64,000 bases of DNA. It comes from Pinus tabuliformis (taxonomy: Eukaryota > Streptophyta > Pinopsida > Pinales > Pinaceae). Each line of letters opens with the position of its first letter. The first letter of the stretch is position 1. Below, in pieces: positions 11,005 to 22,053 of this stretch. The position numbers and the translations under genes are program-made. The notes beneath the pieces are model-generated. The model had not been told where the DNA came from and searched no databases. It saw only the letters and a program-made list of their open reading frames with translations. Where the stretch lies: NCBI GenBank assembly GCA_031772625.1, contig CM062816.1, forward strand, positions 828,426,556 through 828,490,555, given 5' to 3'.

Positions 11005-12433
11005 TGATCCATATCATTTTACTTCAAGGATGCATTCATAATTGCATTTTAAAGAGCATGTAACCATAAGTGCATACACATAAAATAAGAGGAAAATAAA
11101 AAAGAAACCATAAAGAGAAAGGGACACAAAGCTTTGATAATGTAGTTCGCCCCTCATGGATTATGTCTCCGAGGCCCTGCTCAAAAGGGGGAGGCCTTTG
11201 TATTAATCTCAACAAAGATAAAAAATGCACACATGGAAAAATTTACACCTTATACCTCCAATTCAGGGGATGGCCTGAAAATGCATAGGTATGCTGAAGA
11301 AATAGACAACACAATTGGATTTAGGGTGAAATTTCGTGAAATTTGACTATAAATTTTACCCAGTTATGTTATAGTGACCTCTGGAGTTCTAGGGAATCTA
11401 AAGATTCCCTACAAGATTCTATATAGAATATTCCCCTGCAAATATTCTTGAAATCTCTCAAAAAACATGCCTAGGTAGGGTGTGGTTCCAACCTTGGCAA
11501 GGCTCCCCAGGCCACATGCTCTGTTTGGTTCCACTCTCCCCCCGACACTTGAAGTTGTGAGAGGCTTAAATACAAATCCTTGGGCGAAGGTTTCAAAGTG
11601 CTAGTTGGCACATTGGTTAGAGCCCCCAAGTGGGGTCCTTGGCGAACCATAGGTCGAGGGGTCGACTCATGGTCCTATGTTGTCATGTTATGTAATTTAA
11701 ACTGTCCATTAGTTTTCTGGTTTGGCACCGTTATTTATTTGGGCGTCAATTTTGGCGTTGTTAACGAACCAATTGGTGACAGTGCATGGCGGGTTCGACT
11801 CCTGCCGACGCCCATTATATATATATATATATATGCATTGGGGTTAGGTTGGAGGGGTTTGACTGCCCGCCAACTTACCCATTTTTTTATTATTTTTTTG
11901 AATTCAAAACAAAAAGGTGCCAAAACCATTACCAAATTTTTAGTGTTTAAAGGACAAATTAAACATATGACAATTTGGTCGCTTCCATCCAACGAAAAGT
12001 GCCAAAATGTTTCTTAGTTAAGAAAAAAACCGTCTGCCAATTGGGCACCATATGGCATGTTCTGATTGGTTTGTAACACTAACTCGGTTGTTGACATCAT
12101 CATCCGTATGGCTAACGTCATCCACCATGTGTCATCCCCTTGCCTTCTATTGACCATACTGACACATCATCCTGCTGATGTCATCATATGTACAACTGAT
12201 GTCGGCATCCATACTATTGATGTTAGCTCCCACATGGCAACCTATGGGTCCTTCCTACAAAACTTTTAGTTGTTTCTCCAAAACTTCAATGCGCCATAAA
12301 TTTCACATATGGTTTCAGATTGAGGTGTCGTTTATGTCGTTGGATTTAGGACGACAAGCTCTTCGATTTGAGATAAGTTTCGCTGATTTAAGAGGAATTA
12401 AAAAAATTGGCCTTTTAGAATCCTCCTAGATCA
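11005..12433 (-). repeat. 5' LTR of element B
   Basis: 1429 bp, bounded by the PBS on one side and GAAAT on the other. Colinear with 3848-6364. It contains (TA)n at 11815-11834 and the repeated CATCATCCGTATGG-type motif at 12080-12230. It has diverged visibly from its partner by many substitutions and small indels, so the insertion is old. Confidence 0.88.
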
Positions 12434-12438
12434 GAAAT
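12434..12438. repeat. Right TSD of element B (GAAAT)
   Basis: An exact copy of 3843-3847 directly after the LTR terminus TCTAGATCA. Confidence 0.85.
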
Positions 12439-14366
12439 GGACTTTGTATCTTATCATTTGTTGACTGGTTGAGAACTCCTAAGCAATTTCCTCCTCAGAC
12501 CCTGAATCTGGTTCGAGGGTGGTTGAATGCAAGAAAGAATGATGGTGTAGTCAACCTACGGTTGGGTGGAGATTTGAAGTCCCTCTCCCAACTTCTAGTC
12601 ATCTAATTATTAATGATGTATATAATGCAAATATTGCATTTCCATGCTTATTTATATAATGTGACTATTGTTTATGTTATGATAAGGCACTGGATTGATT
12701 TGTTTTCAAGAGCGATGTATATCTCTATGTGTTGGAATGCAATGTATTGTGAGTGGTTATCTTATTCATAAGGGCTTGATAAGTCTTGTGATTTGAGATG
12801 TTCCTTTATGGATAATTTATTTATGCTTATGGATGGATTATGTATTAATAGGTTCATGTTAATGGTTAGTCGATTAGTAGATTGATTGTATGCTTATATT
12901 CCTTTTATGAGCCTATGTAAATGCTTGACTAACTTTGTGTAATGGTCGAGAAGGCCTGATAATAATGTTGGGGGAATTTGGTTTAACACCCCCTTGGGGT
13001 TGATCAAGTGTAAATCCTGTGAGTAGGGATTTACGTCCTCTGTGTATGAGAGCCAAAAAGATCCATTGGGTGGCACTACAACATAAGCGTAAGAGGTAGA
13101 CTAAGAAAAAGCATTAAGTGTTAGTGGACACTTCATGAGAAGTTTCCCATTATTTAACAAGATGAAGTGTCTCCACTTTAGAAGACATGGTTATTCATTC
13201 CATGTCGTGGCCCTTGTGGGGTGGCAAGTTATTTAGGTGGTGTGGTGATGGATACCATGAGATGGAAGGTCTTTCCATCATTGGACAAGAGAGTTTACCA
13301 TTCATGCCACAACCTTAAATGTAGGTCTTCTCCTTATCAGAGCATGAGGGTGGGGAAATGACATGGAGGTTCCATTGGAGGGATCCAAGAAAAACCTCAG
13401 AATTTTTTTATAATGTCACTTTCCTACATTACATGAGGATCTAGGACTCCGATGAGACCCAAGACAGGGTCTACGTGGCAGGATGTCATGGATGGGATGT
13501 TGATATGGCATGCAGAAAGCATGACATGTGGAAGCAAGAAATGGCCCTTTTGGATGACCATGTGGCCTGTTTTTTATATAACACCTGACACCTCTAGAAG
13601 AGGCCACTTGGTCAAGTGATTCTAGTATGATGACATCGTAGATCACAGACTGCAGGGAGTTTTACAAGATGGTGATGCAGAGTTTAGGTGAGGTGCGGAC
13701 ATGAATATTCTTTATCATTTGGTGGATAATTTTTCATTGCGTTGCAGGGTTCTCTTTCTATAAGAGTGGTTCAAAATGGTGAATGTTGTAGTTAATGAAG
13801 GTTGGGGAATGGGAAACCCACTCAATGCTTGACATGTGAAATCACCATCACATTGTGGGAACTTGGCAAGGTATATTCGATGGATGAACATGAGGGCACT
13901 AAGGCGCAGGGCATGGTGAAATGGCAGGAGCCATGGGTGATGTGGCAGTGCCACATAGGTTGGTCAGGAGACCCACATGGCAATACTTGTTGATGTGGCA
14001 AGGGTTACTAGCCAAACTTAAAGGGGCATAACTTTTCATCCAGGTGTCAGATTTCGATAAAATTTATAGCATCAGAAACATCTTGATGAGCTGAATGTTA
14101 TGGTGTAGCCCAAATTTAATTCCACTAATTTTGGAAAGGAGTAATTTTGTAACCCCATTTCCATAATGATACCATGGAAGTCGAGTTAGGGAAAAGTAAA
14201 ACCTTCAATTCAACTTGGAGAGTCCTAGAGGGTGGGAGGCAACATTACTTCATGTTAGTGGTTTAAAGATGCAAGCCATTTAAAGTGTGGTATTGAAGCT
14301 TAAATAAGGAAAAGTTATACTGCATTTGATTCAACTTGGTGATGATAGACAAATGTAACAACTCAA
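12439..14366 (+). repeat. Probable continuation of element A LTR
   Basis: Non-coding DNA directly to the right of element B, hence continuous with 3842 before B inserted. Its style matches 2797-3842 (GGGGTTGAT, CTTGGGG, GTGTATGAGAG words). It ends in a TGTAACA at 14360-14366 that could pair with the TGTGACA start at 2797. A (TTTTTATATAAC) at about 13571-13582 could be a TATA element. I cannot prove the LTR assignment without a second copy. The alternative is that the LTR ended at 3815 and this is unrelated flank. No gene is visible. Confidence 0.4.
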
Positions 14367-15099
14367 AAGACTAAGTTCATAAGTTCATAAGAAAAATGTG
14401 GTATTAGTTGTTTGTGCAAGGGAACAAGTGTCAAGGATAATGAGATCTAATTAACAATTGGAGAGAAAGCTTCTTGTGAAATAGAGATATGGAAAGGAGA
14501 CTTATATTAAGGGGACTATGGAAAGGGAGCATTCCCTGAGTGAAATGGAACCCTATGAGCCATTTGCGGATATAAAAGGAAACAACTAAGCCATCTCAAA
14601 AATTAAATTAAAATCCATGTATCACAATGTGCTTCCCAAAAACCATATACAAAGCAATGTATGCTAGATGGAATGATGTTGAGTGTAATGCATGATTGAG
14701 CAATCTATTGAAATGATCAAGTAGTCCAAAGAAAAAGATAGGTTCTTCCTAAGAGTGCAACCTACAATGGAAAGATATGAATTCATAACTCCTTAGCATC
14801 CAATATTATAATAAAATATGTTGATTGTTAATCTGTGGGTGAGAACAAAAAAGACCCAACTAAGAAAAGAGGGAACATGTTGGCAGCAAAATATTTACGA
14901 CAAACTTAGTTCGCAATAGTTCTCTTATCAATCATACCACTCAAAATACACATGACACTAAGTAGTAGAAAGAAGCAACAACAAAAAAAAAACTAGCTTA
15001 TCATTATTGAAGCAACAATAATGACATGAATCAAAATGCTAGGAATTTGAACCCAAGTATTGAAAGAAATCCCCCCGCCACCACCCGCCCCCCCCGCCC

Positions 15100-15133
<34 letters not shown>

Positions 15134-15482
15134 GATTGCAAGGGACGATGCCTGAAAAATAAAAGCACTACTTAGAATAGAACACAATTGCTAAATACAA
15201 ACTTAATCCATCTTTTAACAAAAGAATAAAGTGGATGTTCAAGAGAATTAGGTAAATATATAACAACTAATGATCATGGTAATATCAGGAAGGTTAAATA
15301 AAGGAGACCCAATAGTGCCCTTGGAGAGAACATGGAAGCTTGGAACCTCTATGTAGCACCCAACCTTTTCATTGATAATAGACTAAAAAAATAAGGCTAT
15401 ACCCAACCTAAACAATGCACAAAAAAATGAATAGATAAAAGGGAACCAAAAACATTAATGTTAATTATTAAAGATAAACATA
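14367..15482. other. Intergenic DNA, no gene seen
   Basis: AT-rich with no domain I recognise in any frame. It contains a C-rich run (15070-15098) followed by (AC)n then (AT)n at about 15099-15132, a compound microsatellite. A TATAAAAGG at about 14572-14580 has no gene behind it. The right end (ATAAG, 15483-15487) is the target site of the Tat element. Confidence 0.6.
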
Positions 15483-15487
15483 ATAAG

Positions 15488-17317
15488 TGTTATCTATGAT
15501 AACCCTTTTTTTTCCCTTTGTTTTATGAAAACTCTAGCCGTAGTGATCCATTTTTTAACTCTAGCTGTAAACCCTTTGTTTTTCCAACTCTAGCTGCGTT
15601 TCCCCCATTCACCTTTTAAATTTATTTAAAACCTTAATAAAACATGCCATAAACCTTTCTAAAGGCTAAGAACCGTAGTTTATATCGCAATCGGCCTGTC
15701 CTATACCCCCCCCATGTAATACACAGGCCCCAACCCTATTGTGATCACGATTTTTAAAAGGGCCGCGTCTATTTAGACCCTTCATATTTTAATGGCCCAG
15801 ATTATCACTCCGCCAGATCAATAGCTGATAATGCTTTTCACCCCCCCTTTCCATCCTACCTTTATCGGTTGGGGGGGGGTCCAAAAAGTGGTTTTTCCCG
15901 CTGAGGCCCGTTGCTACGTGCCCCTCCTATAGGATTTCGCACCCCCCCTCTCAATGCCTCTTACCACTCACACCCCCCTCTGAAAACCGCTTAGCCCTTA
16001 CGCCCACTCCCGCCATAACACGTGCTCCCGATTATGTCACCCTCACTTCCGCTCCACCTCCACTTCCCCACTATCATGTATCTCCTCCTGCCTGATCCCA
16101 CTCCCAATTACTATTCCATCTCCTATCCTCCATCCACAATGCGCCAACCCAGCCATGTACGTCCACTCCCGTCCCATTAGTATGTTCATTCCCTCTAATC
16201 CCCAGTTGCCATGTGGCCCATCCTGCATGAACAGTTATGAGAGAAGTGGCCCTCCTACTTTCCTTCGTAAATGCAAACCACAATGGGATTTCCTGATTGA
16301 TCAATGGCCCAGATCAACGAATGTTTCTGCTCCGTAAGACATCAAGAGTGTTTGTCAGCATTTCTTCAGCAGCATGGTCATTAAAGAGACAACAAGAAAA
16401 CATGGTAGAGACACAGTGGAATAGTAATGGCACTTTCAAACACATTTCAAACAGAAAACAACACGCCTATCAGCAGGATAAACAATATTGCTCATTTAAA
16501 AGCCTAGAAACAGCGCAACAAAATTCGAAAGGTCAGATGCTTTGAATTTCCACAAATATAGTGCCAACGCTACAATAATTTTATTTCCCTGAAAAATTGT
16601 CACTTTTAGATATGCTCTGTTCATACAGCTTCCATTTGTATTCAAATTCTGTTGTAACAGAAATCCCGATGAAGTCTCAAAGTTTTATTAATCAGATAGG
16701 AACAGGTCTCTAGAAAAATGGATTGAATCAGGCCTAGGTGGCAAGATATGTAAAGAGATCTTTCTCTATAAATAAGTAGATTTCCGACTCTGAGAAGGGT
16801 TGATTTGGAATGTGAGAAACTGGCCTTCTGTAATATTTTGTTCTTGTAATAGAAAATATGCAACACTCTGTTTTTGTACTTGAGATTCTTATTATGGATT
16901 TTATGAGTTTTTATTCTATTGTTATTAGTTTTACATAGTATCTTGATTACTTGGAAATCTGTCATACAACTCCAATTTCCTTCATTTACTGTGTATCACT
17001 ATGGGTGTTCATTTGTATCAGTTTTAAAGCCATAGATGCCTCAGCTTCCATTAAACACTGTTGTTGATCATTTTTTGTTTTAATTTGACTCCATGCCCAA
17101 TGGTGGCAGTTATCACATTTTTCTTCACCTACAAAAATCACAAAAAGAGATCAGAGTTAGTCATCTGAATTTTGAGTTTATCACAAGTCATTTTATAAAT
17201 ATTTTGAGAGAGCCCTCTTAGATTGGAAGGACTAACTTCCAGTCTAAAGTTGGTTTGAAATAGTTACATTTGGTTGAAGGTTGATACAGCCCAACCTGTC
17301 CCAACCAAGTGATAACA
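15488..17317 (+). repeat. 5' LTR of the Tat element
   Basis: 1830 bp, TGTTATC to ATAACA. It is colinear with 23533-24850 plus 26537-26995. It carries 17 or more bases not in the other LTR near 15560-15595. TATAAATA at 16767-16774 is conserved in the other LTR (24767-24774) and is the best promoter candidate. C-rich and G-rich homopolymer runs lie near 15705, 15841 and 15870. Open frames at 16043-16545 on both strands look like chance ORFs. Confidence 0.9.
16767..16774 (+). promoter_or_regulatory. LTR TATA box (Tat element)
   Basis: TATAAATA in the LTR, kept at the same place in the 3' LTR (24767-24774). Candidate start of genomic RNA about 30 nt downstream; not proven. Confidence 0.5.
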
Positions 17318-17320
17318 TTT

Positions 17321-17340
17321 TGGTGCATCTGTCGGGAGTC
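17321..17340 (+). other. Primer-binding site of the Tat element
   Basis: TGGTGCATCTGTCGGGAGTC starts 3 nt after the LTR end. It resembles the TGGCGCCGTTGCCGGGGA-type site common in Athila/Tat elements, with mismatches that fit an old copy. I do not assign the tRNA. Confidence 0.6.
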
Positions 17341-17520
17341 CGAAAGTTATATCATCTTGGATGTTTCATTTCAAAAGCTGAGATCTTGAAGGTAGCAGGA
17401 GATCAGATTGTTTGAGGCTGCATTTCTACCTTTGCGAATCCATTGGTACTTTCAACTTAAAGGTGGCTTCTAAGAAGATTCATACGAGGAGCAATCCAGA
17501 CCCTAATCCACCAGAAATAG

Positions 17521-18740
17521 TTGATGATCCAAAAAAAAATTCTCAGAAAAGATGCTAGCTCATCAAAATCAGGTACTTCATTTCTCTTAAGATCTACCTC
17601 ATTACCCTCTAGAGATATTCAAGATATTGAAGGTATTAGATTTGATGAAGAGTATAAGCCTATATTGCTTAGATCTAAATCAAAGAATGATTTACCAAAA
17701 CTAGAGTTAGATTCTATTTTTGAGATTCCTAAAGAAGTTAAAGATAGGTTTTGGGAAATTGCTGCATCAGAATTGTCACTTGAACAAGAGTCTTTAGAAA
17801 AAATAAAAGAATTTGATCCTTTTGAACTTTTTTCAAGAAAAGAAATTGGTTTCCCTTTACCTGAAAGAAGTACCTTTACTTCGAAAACAAAAGTCTTTGT
17901 CACTCAAGCGCCTTCGAGTACATCTTCTTTCATCACTACCCCAACTAGTTTCATTTTTACCCCTCCTGTTGGAATTTTTTCTAGTATATCTGCTATGGCA
18001 TCTCCTGTTAGATATGATCTTCTTTTTTTACCATCCGTACTTCATGAATTACTTCAAGGGTACTCCACTAGAATAAAAACGAGGGGATAACTTTAGAACA
18101 ACATGTTGACCAGTTCAATGAATTTATAGACCTAGAAGAGGTAGATTATGAAGATGTTAAAATGAGATTGTTTGTACAGAGTTTCATTGGTGAGGTGAAA
18201 AACTAGTTCAAATATTTAACCCTTGGGAGTTTACATGATTGGAATGAATTAGAAGATGCCTTCTTAAGCAAATGGGGAAGTAAATTTAATCATGTACAAT
18301 CCTTGATTGAATATAATAATTTGAAGAAGGCCAACCATGAATCAGTGCAAGATTTTTCAAAAAGATTCAATAAAATCTACAATTCCATTCCTGCTCACAT
18401 TAAGCCTCCCCCAGGAGCTGCTCAGTTACACTATGCTGAAGCCTTTGATTATGAGTTTTCCATCCTACTAAGAGAGAGAGAATTTGTTACCTTAGTTGAC
18501 ATGCAGAATGATGCTATGAAAGTGGAAGTTAATATGGCTGCAACAAAAAGATCTAAAGTGGCTAAAGGAAAGTTAAAGGAGGAAGAACAACCTTCCACCT
18601 CTTTTGATGTTAAATTTGATACCATGATGAGAACAATGGAAAGACTCATGGATAGATTAGCCCTTGGAAATAATCCTCCTGCTGCACAACCTGAGACACA
18701 AGTTAGAAATCCAAACTTCAGAAGGGTTCAAATCCATTAG
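17521..18740 (+). pseudogene. gag of the Tat element
   Basis: The N-terminal 180 residues are Ser-rich and low complexity (17521-18090). A frameshift near 18060-18090 leads to the retrotransposon gag core: TLEQHVDQFNEFIDLEEVDY and MRLFVQSFIGEVKN (18095-18205), then LGSLHDWNELEDAFLSKWG, QSLIEYNNLKKANHESVQDF and FSKRFNKIYNSIP. This is the usual Tat gag pattern. One in-frame stop lies in the core near 18206. 18741-19214 continues as a Lys/Gln/Glu-rich linker with further stops and no zinc knuckle that I can see. The Gag product would package element RNA. Confidence 0.8.
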
Positions 18741-19214
18741 AGGCAAAGAGAACAGAGAAATCAACCTGACCAACAAGTTAGGCTTCCTTTCCATCAAAAC
18801 CTAGTAGATGATGAGGAAATGCCACCAGAATTCTGAGAAGATATCCTTCATTGTCTAGATGAAGATGAGAAAGGAATGTTTTTAACAAAAGAAGAACATG
18901 ATGAGTCTTATAATAACTTGCATGGTGATGAAACTGAGCCAAAATAAAAATACTTAGAAGGCTATCAACATGCTATTCTAGAGATGCAAAATCAGTATAA
19001 TTTGAGGAACAATAATGTTCCCGTAGTTGCAAATAAAAATCAACCTAAGAAAGATGCTCCAAAGGTTACAAAACAAAAGAAAGAAACCCCTGCAAAATAA
19101 GTTGAGAAGGCACAACCAATTTTAAACTTGGAGAATGAAATCTCAAAGATAAATATTGTTGTCCCCTTTTGAGAAATAATACGAGTTATAGAATACATAA
19201 AGCAAATTGTTAGA

Positions 19215-19832
19215 ATGCTTAATGCTGAAGCTAGATCATCTGATATTTTGAATTTGCATGAAGATCATCCTATTGTGTTCCTAGGGCCTAGAGCAAAAGA
19301 TGAGCAAAATGAAGAGGTACCACCTTTCTATGTGAGTTTAAACATACATGCCATGACAATATATAATGCTATGTTAGATTCAGGGGCATCACACAATTTA
19401 ATGCCTAAGGTCATCATGGAAAGATTTGGTTTAGACATAACCAAGCCATACAAAGACTTGTTTTCATTTGATTCAAAAAGGGTGAAATGTATAGGTCTAA
19501 TCAAAGATGTGGTTGTTGCTTTAAGTCAAATTCCTGCTAAGACTATATTGATGGATATTATTGTGGCTGATATTCCACCAAAGTTTGGCATGTTACTATC
19601 AAGATCATGGGTTGCCAAAGTCAAAGGAACTATTCAGATGGATATGTCCTATGCTACTATCCCGGTTTTTGGTGAACAAAGGAGATTATACAGAGAGTCT
19701 AGGATGGCATATATGGTTAGCAGCAAAGACAAACCTCAAAACTTTCCAGTATATGAAGTGGAGACTAAATTGGGCTCATCTATACTCTTCAATGAAATCA
19801 CCAACAACACAGAAAATCAACATGCAGTATAG
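19215..19832 (+). pseudogene. Aspartic protease of the Tat element
   Basis: 205 open codons. YNAMLDSGASHNLMPKVIM contains the active site DSGAS at 19377-19391, followed by ERFGLDITKPYKDLFSFD and later PPKFGMLLSRSWVAKVKG, the second conserved retropepsin block near residues 130-145. It would cleave Gag-Pol. This is the best-kept domain of the element and ends with TAG at 19830. The next domain begins 35 nt later in another frame. The first Met is only the first in the open frame, not a native start. Confidence 0.85.
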
Positions 19833-19865
19833 GAGCAGCAAGTTGAATAAATTGATAGGAAAAGG

Positions 19866-20250
19866 TGGTGGCACATGAGCTTTGATGGTGCTGCAGGAAG
19901 AGATGGCGCTGGTGCAGGCATATGGATAATTAGCCCAAGAGATGAAAGTAAGTTTTTCTCTTATAAACTCAATTCGATTGCACAAATAATATGGCAAACT
20001 ATGAAGCATTGGTTTTGGGTTTAGAAGTCTTGAAGAATTTAGGTGCTAAGAAAATCTCCGTTTTTGGTGATATCAAACCATGGATGTTAGAATGAGAGCA
20101 TACAAAAATCTGATTCTTGAATTACTGGAAAATTTTGAAGAATATAATTTCATTATCAAACCTAGAGAACAGAACAATGTTGCAGACTCTTTGGTTGTTT
20201 CATCAAGTTTATTTATAATTCCATTTCATTCCAACAATAAATATGAAGTT
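19866..20250 (+). pseudogene. Archaeal-type RNase H (aRNH) upstream of RT
   Basis: MSFDGAAGRDGAGAGIW (19876-19926) has the first catalytic Asp in FDGA at 19880-19891. After a frameshift near 19970, NNMANYEALVLGLEVLKNLG supplies the Glu (20003-20005) and VFGDIK the second Asp (20069-20071). After a second break and apparent loss of the central part near 20075, RMRAYKNLILELLENFEEYN and IKPREQNNVADSL (the terminal Asp region) follow. This is the second RNase H of Tat elements, unlike the gypsy RNase H located after RT. Placement between protease and RT is the notable point. Broken by two shifts and a short deletion. Confidence 0.85.
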
Positions 20251-20479
20251 GAAATTAGGCATAGACCTGTCATACCTGATAACATAATAAACTGGCAAGT
20301 ATTTTATAATGATCAGCAAGTCAAAAATTCCTTGGAATTGTTGAAGAATTTGAATCTATTCAAGTTGACCAACAAAACATCTTTGTTGAAAGAAAATCCA
20401 ATACCAAAGTTGTTCAACTCAAAACAATTGTATTCCAAAGGGACTGATTCCTCTTGAGAAGTTATTTGACCAGAATGAT

Positions 20480-21400
20480 GTGGCCCAAAATCCGAAGATG
20501 AAATCTGATGATGAGGAGGTTGAGACTTATAATCTTGGTACTGCAGAAAATCCAAAGAATGTCAAGTTGTCCAAATTTCTTTCTCTTGAGGAAAAACAAA
20601 AATATATAGTTTTGATGAAGAAATACGTAGATATTTTTGCATGGAGTTATGCTGATTTGAAAAGATATGATCCAAATGTTATTCAACATACCATACCAAT
20701 AAAAGAAAATGAAAAACCTTTCAAGAAAAAATTGAGAAGGATAAATCCATTGATTTTGCCATTAATTTAAAATGAGATCAAAAAGTTGTTTGAAGCAAAG
20801 ATCACAGTACCATTGAGGTTTTCCAAGTGGCTAGCTAACCTAGTGCTCGCGAGAAAGAAGAATGGGGAAATTAGGATATGCATTGATTTGAGGAACTTGA
20901 ATAGAACTTCATTAAAAGATAATTATCCACTTCCAAAAATAGATCATATTTTGCAAAGCATTGTAGGATCACAAAGGATGTCGATGCTAGATGGTTTCTC
21001 AAGCTATAATCAGATATTTGTACATCATGATGATAAAGAGAAGACAACTTTTACCACACCCCGGGGAACATTTATGTATGCAAAGATGCCTTTTAGACTT
21101 ATGAATGCAGGAGAAACTTTTCAGAGAGGTATGGATATTGCATTTGCAGATGAGATAAACACGTTTGTAGTATTATATTTGGATGATATTACTGCATTTT
21201 CTAAAAAAGAAGAAGAACATCTCAAACACTTGGAGAGTGTCTTTCAAAAATGCATAAAATTTAGTATTTCTCTAAATCCTACTAAGAGTATTTTTTCTTT
21301 TGACAAAGGGAAAGTTTTTGGGTCATATTATATCAAGGGAAGGAATTAAGATTGATCCAAGTAGGGCTTATGCTATCCAGAAATTTGGTCTGCCCATAAA
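20480..21400 (+). pseudogene. Reverse transcriptase of the Tat element
   Basis: Begins NPKNVKLSKFLSLEEKQKYI and VDIFAWSYADLKRYD (20550-20665), then one stop near 20768, then RFSKWLANLVLARKKNGEIR, ICIDLRNLNR, NYPLPKIDHILQ and RMSMLDGFSSYNQIFV. The active site YLDD is at 21176-21187, followed by SISLNPTKSIFSFDKGKV. A frameshift near 21325 moves to GHIISREGIKIDPSRA. Residues known to be essential (Asp pair of YLDD, first Asp in MLDGFS) are retained. Only about three lesions separate it from an open domain. Confidence 0.88.
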
Positions 21401-21960
21401 TTCAATCTTTTTTAGGAAAAGTGAATTTTGTGAGAAGGTTTGTCCATAACTTTGCAGAAATTGTGAAATAGATCAAAAATATGCTTAGGAAAGATTGTGA
21501 TATTAAATTGACATCAGATGTTAAACATTAATTTGAAGAAATAAAAAAGGCTCTTACTCAGGCTCCAGTCCTTATAAATCTTGATTTTTCAAAGCAATTT
21601 CTGGTTTTTACTTTTGCTTCAGAACACACAATTGCTGGAGTATTGCTACAGAAAGGACAACAAGGTTATGAACAACCTATTTCATTTTGCAATAGAACAC
21701 TTGGAAATTCTGAATTGAAAGATAACACCATGGAGAAGCAAGCCTATGCTTTAGTGAAAGCTCTTAAATATTTTAGAGTGTATGTCATTCATTCACACAT
21801 TATTGCTTATGTACCTAATGCTGTAATAAAGGACATATTAACTGAAGATGATCCAGATGGTAAAAGGGGTAAATGGATTTCTACTCTGCTCAAGTATGAT
21901 TTGGAAATCATGCCTACAAAATTGGTAAAAGGACAAGGGTTAGCAAAATTGATGACTTAA
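21400..21960 (+). pseudogene. Gypsy RNase H of the Tat element, catalytically degenerate
   Basis: The linker KVNFVRRFVHNFAEIVK (near 21418) and the RNase H fold follow RT. At 21595-21650 the usual TDAS is TFAS, so the first catalytic Asp is Phe. The Glu-bearing helix (NTMEKQAYALVKALKYFR) remains, and the HTDH motif is YVPN. The end is KWISTLLKYDLEIMPTKLVK and GQGLAKLM. Loss of the active-site acids in this domain alongside a full catalytic set in the aRNH agrees with what is known for Tat elements, where the old domain is kept as a structural connection. Two stops lie near 21466 and 21530. Confidence 0.8.
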
Positions 21961-22053
21961 TAAAATTTTGACTGTCTAGATATTAATTTTGTAGCAGAAA
22001 ATTTAGATACAATTGAAGATGAAGAGCTGATCCTTGTTGAAGAAAAGTTTACA

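Larger units (their letters stand above)
3848..12433 (-). mobile_element. Complete Ty3/gypsy (chromovirus-like) retrotransposon B
   Basis: The element lies on the minus strand. 5' LTR 11005-12433, PBS at 10989-11000 (minus TGGTATCAGAGC, initiator-Met type), gag 10958-10023, protease 9686-9168, RT/RNase H about 8970-7870, integrase about 7640-6357, 3' LTR 6364-3848. LTRs begin TGA(A/T)CTAGGAGG and end GGATCA on the minus strand. Perfect GAAAT TSDs flank it. The domain order PR-RT-RH-INT is Ty3/gypsy. Integrase and RT resemble chromoviruses, but I see no clear chromodomain. All genes are disrupted, so it is dead. Without the solo LTR nested in its 3' LTR, the two LTRs are about 1.43-1.44 kb. 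Confidence 0.9.

Noticed and set aside
15060..15135. C-rich/AC-rich tract read as a G-quadruplex or regulatory island
   Set aside because: It is a compound microsatellite with no adjoining gene; no regular G-tract spacing is seen.
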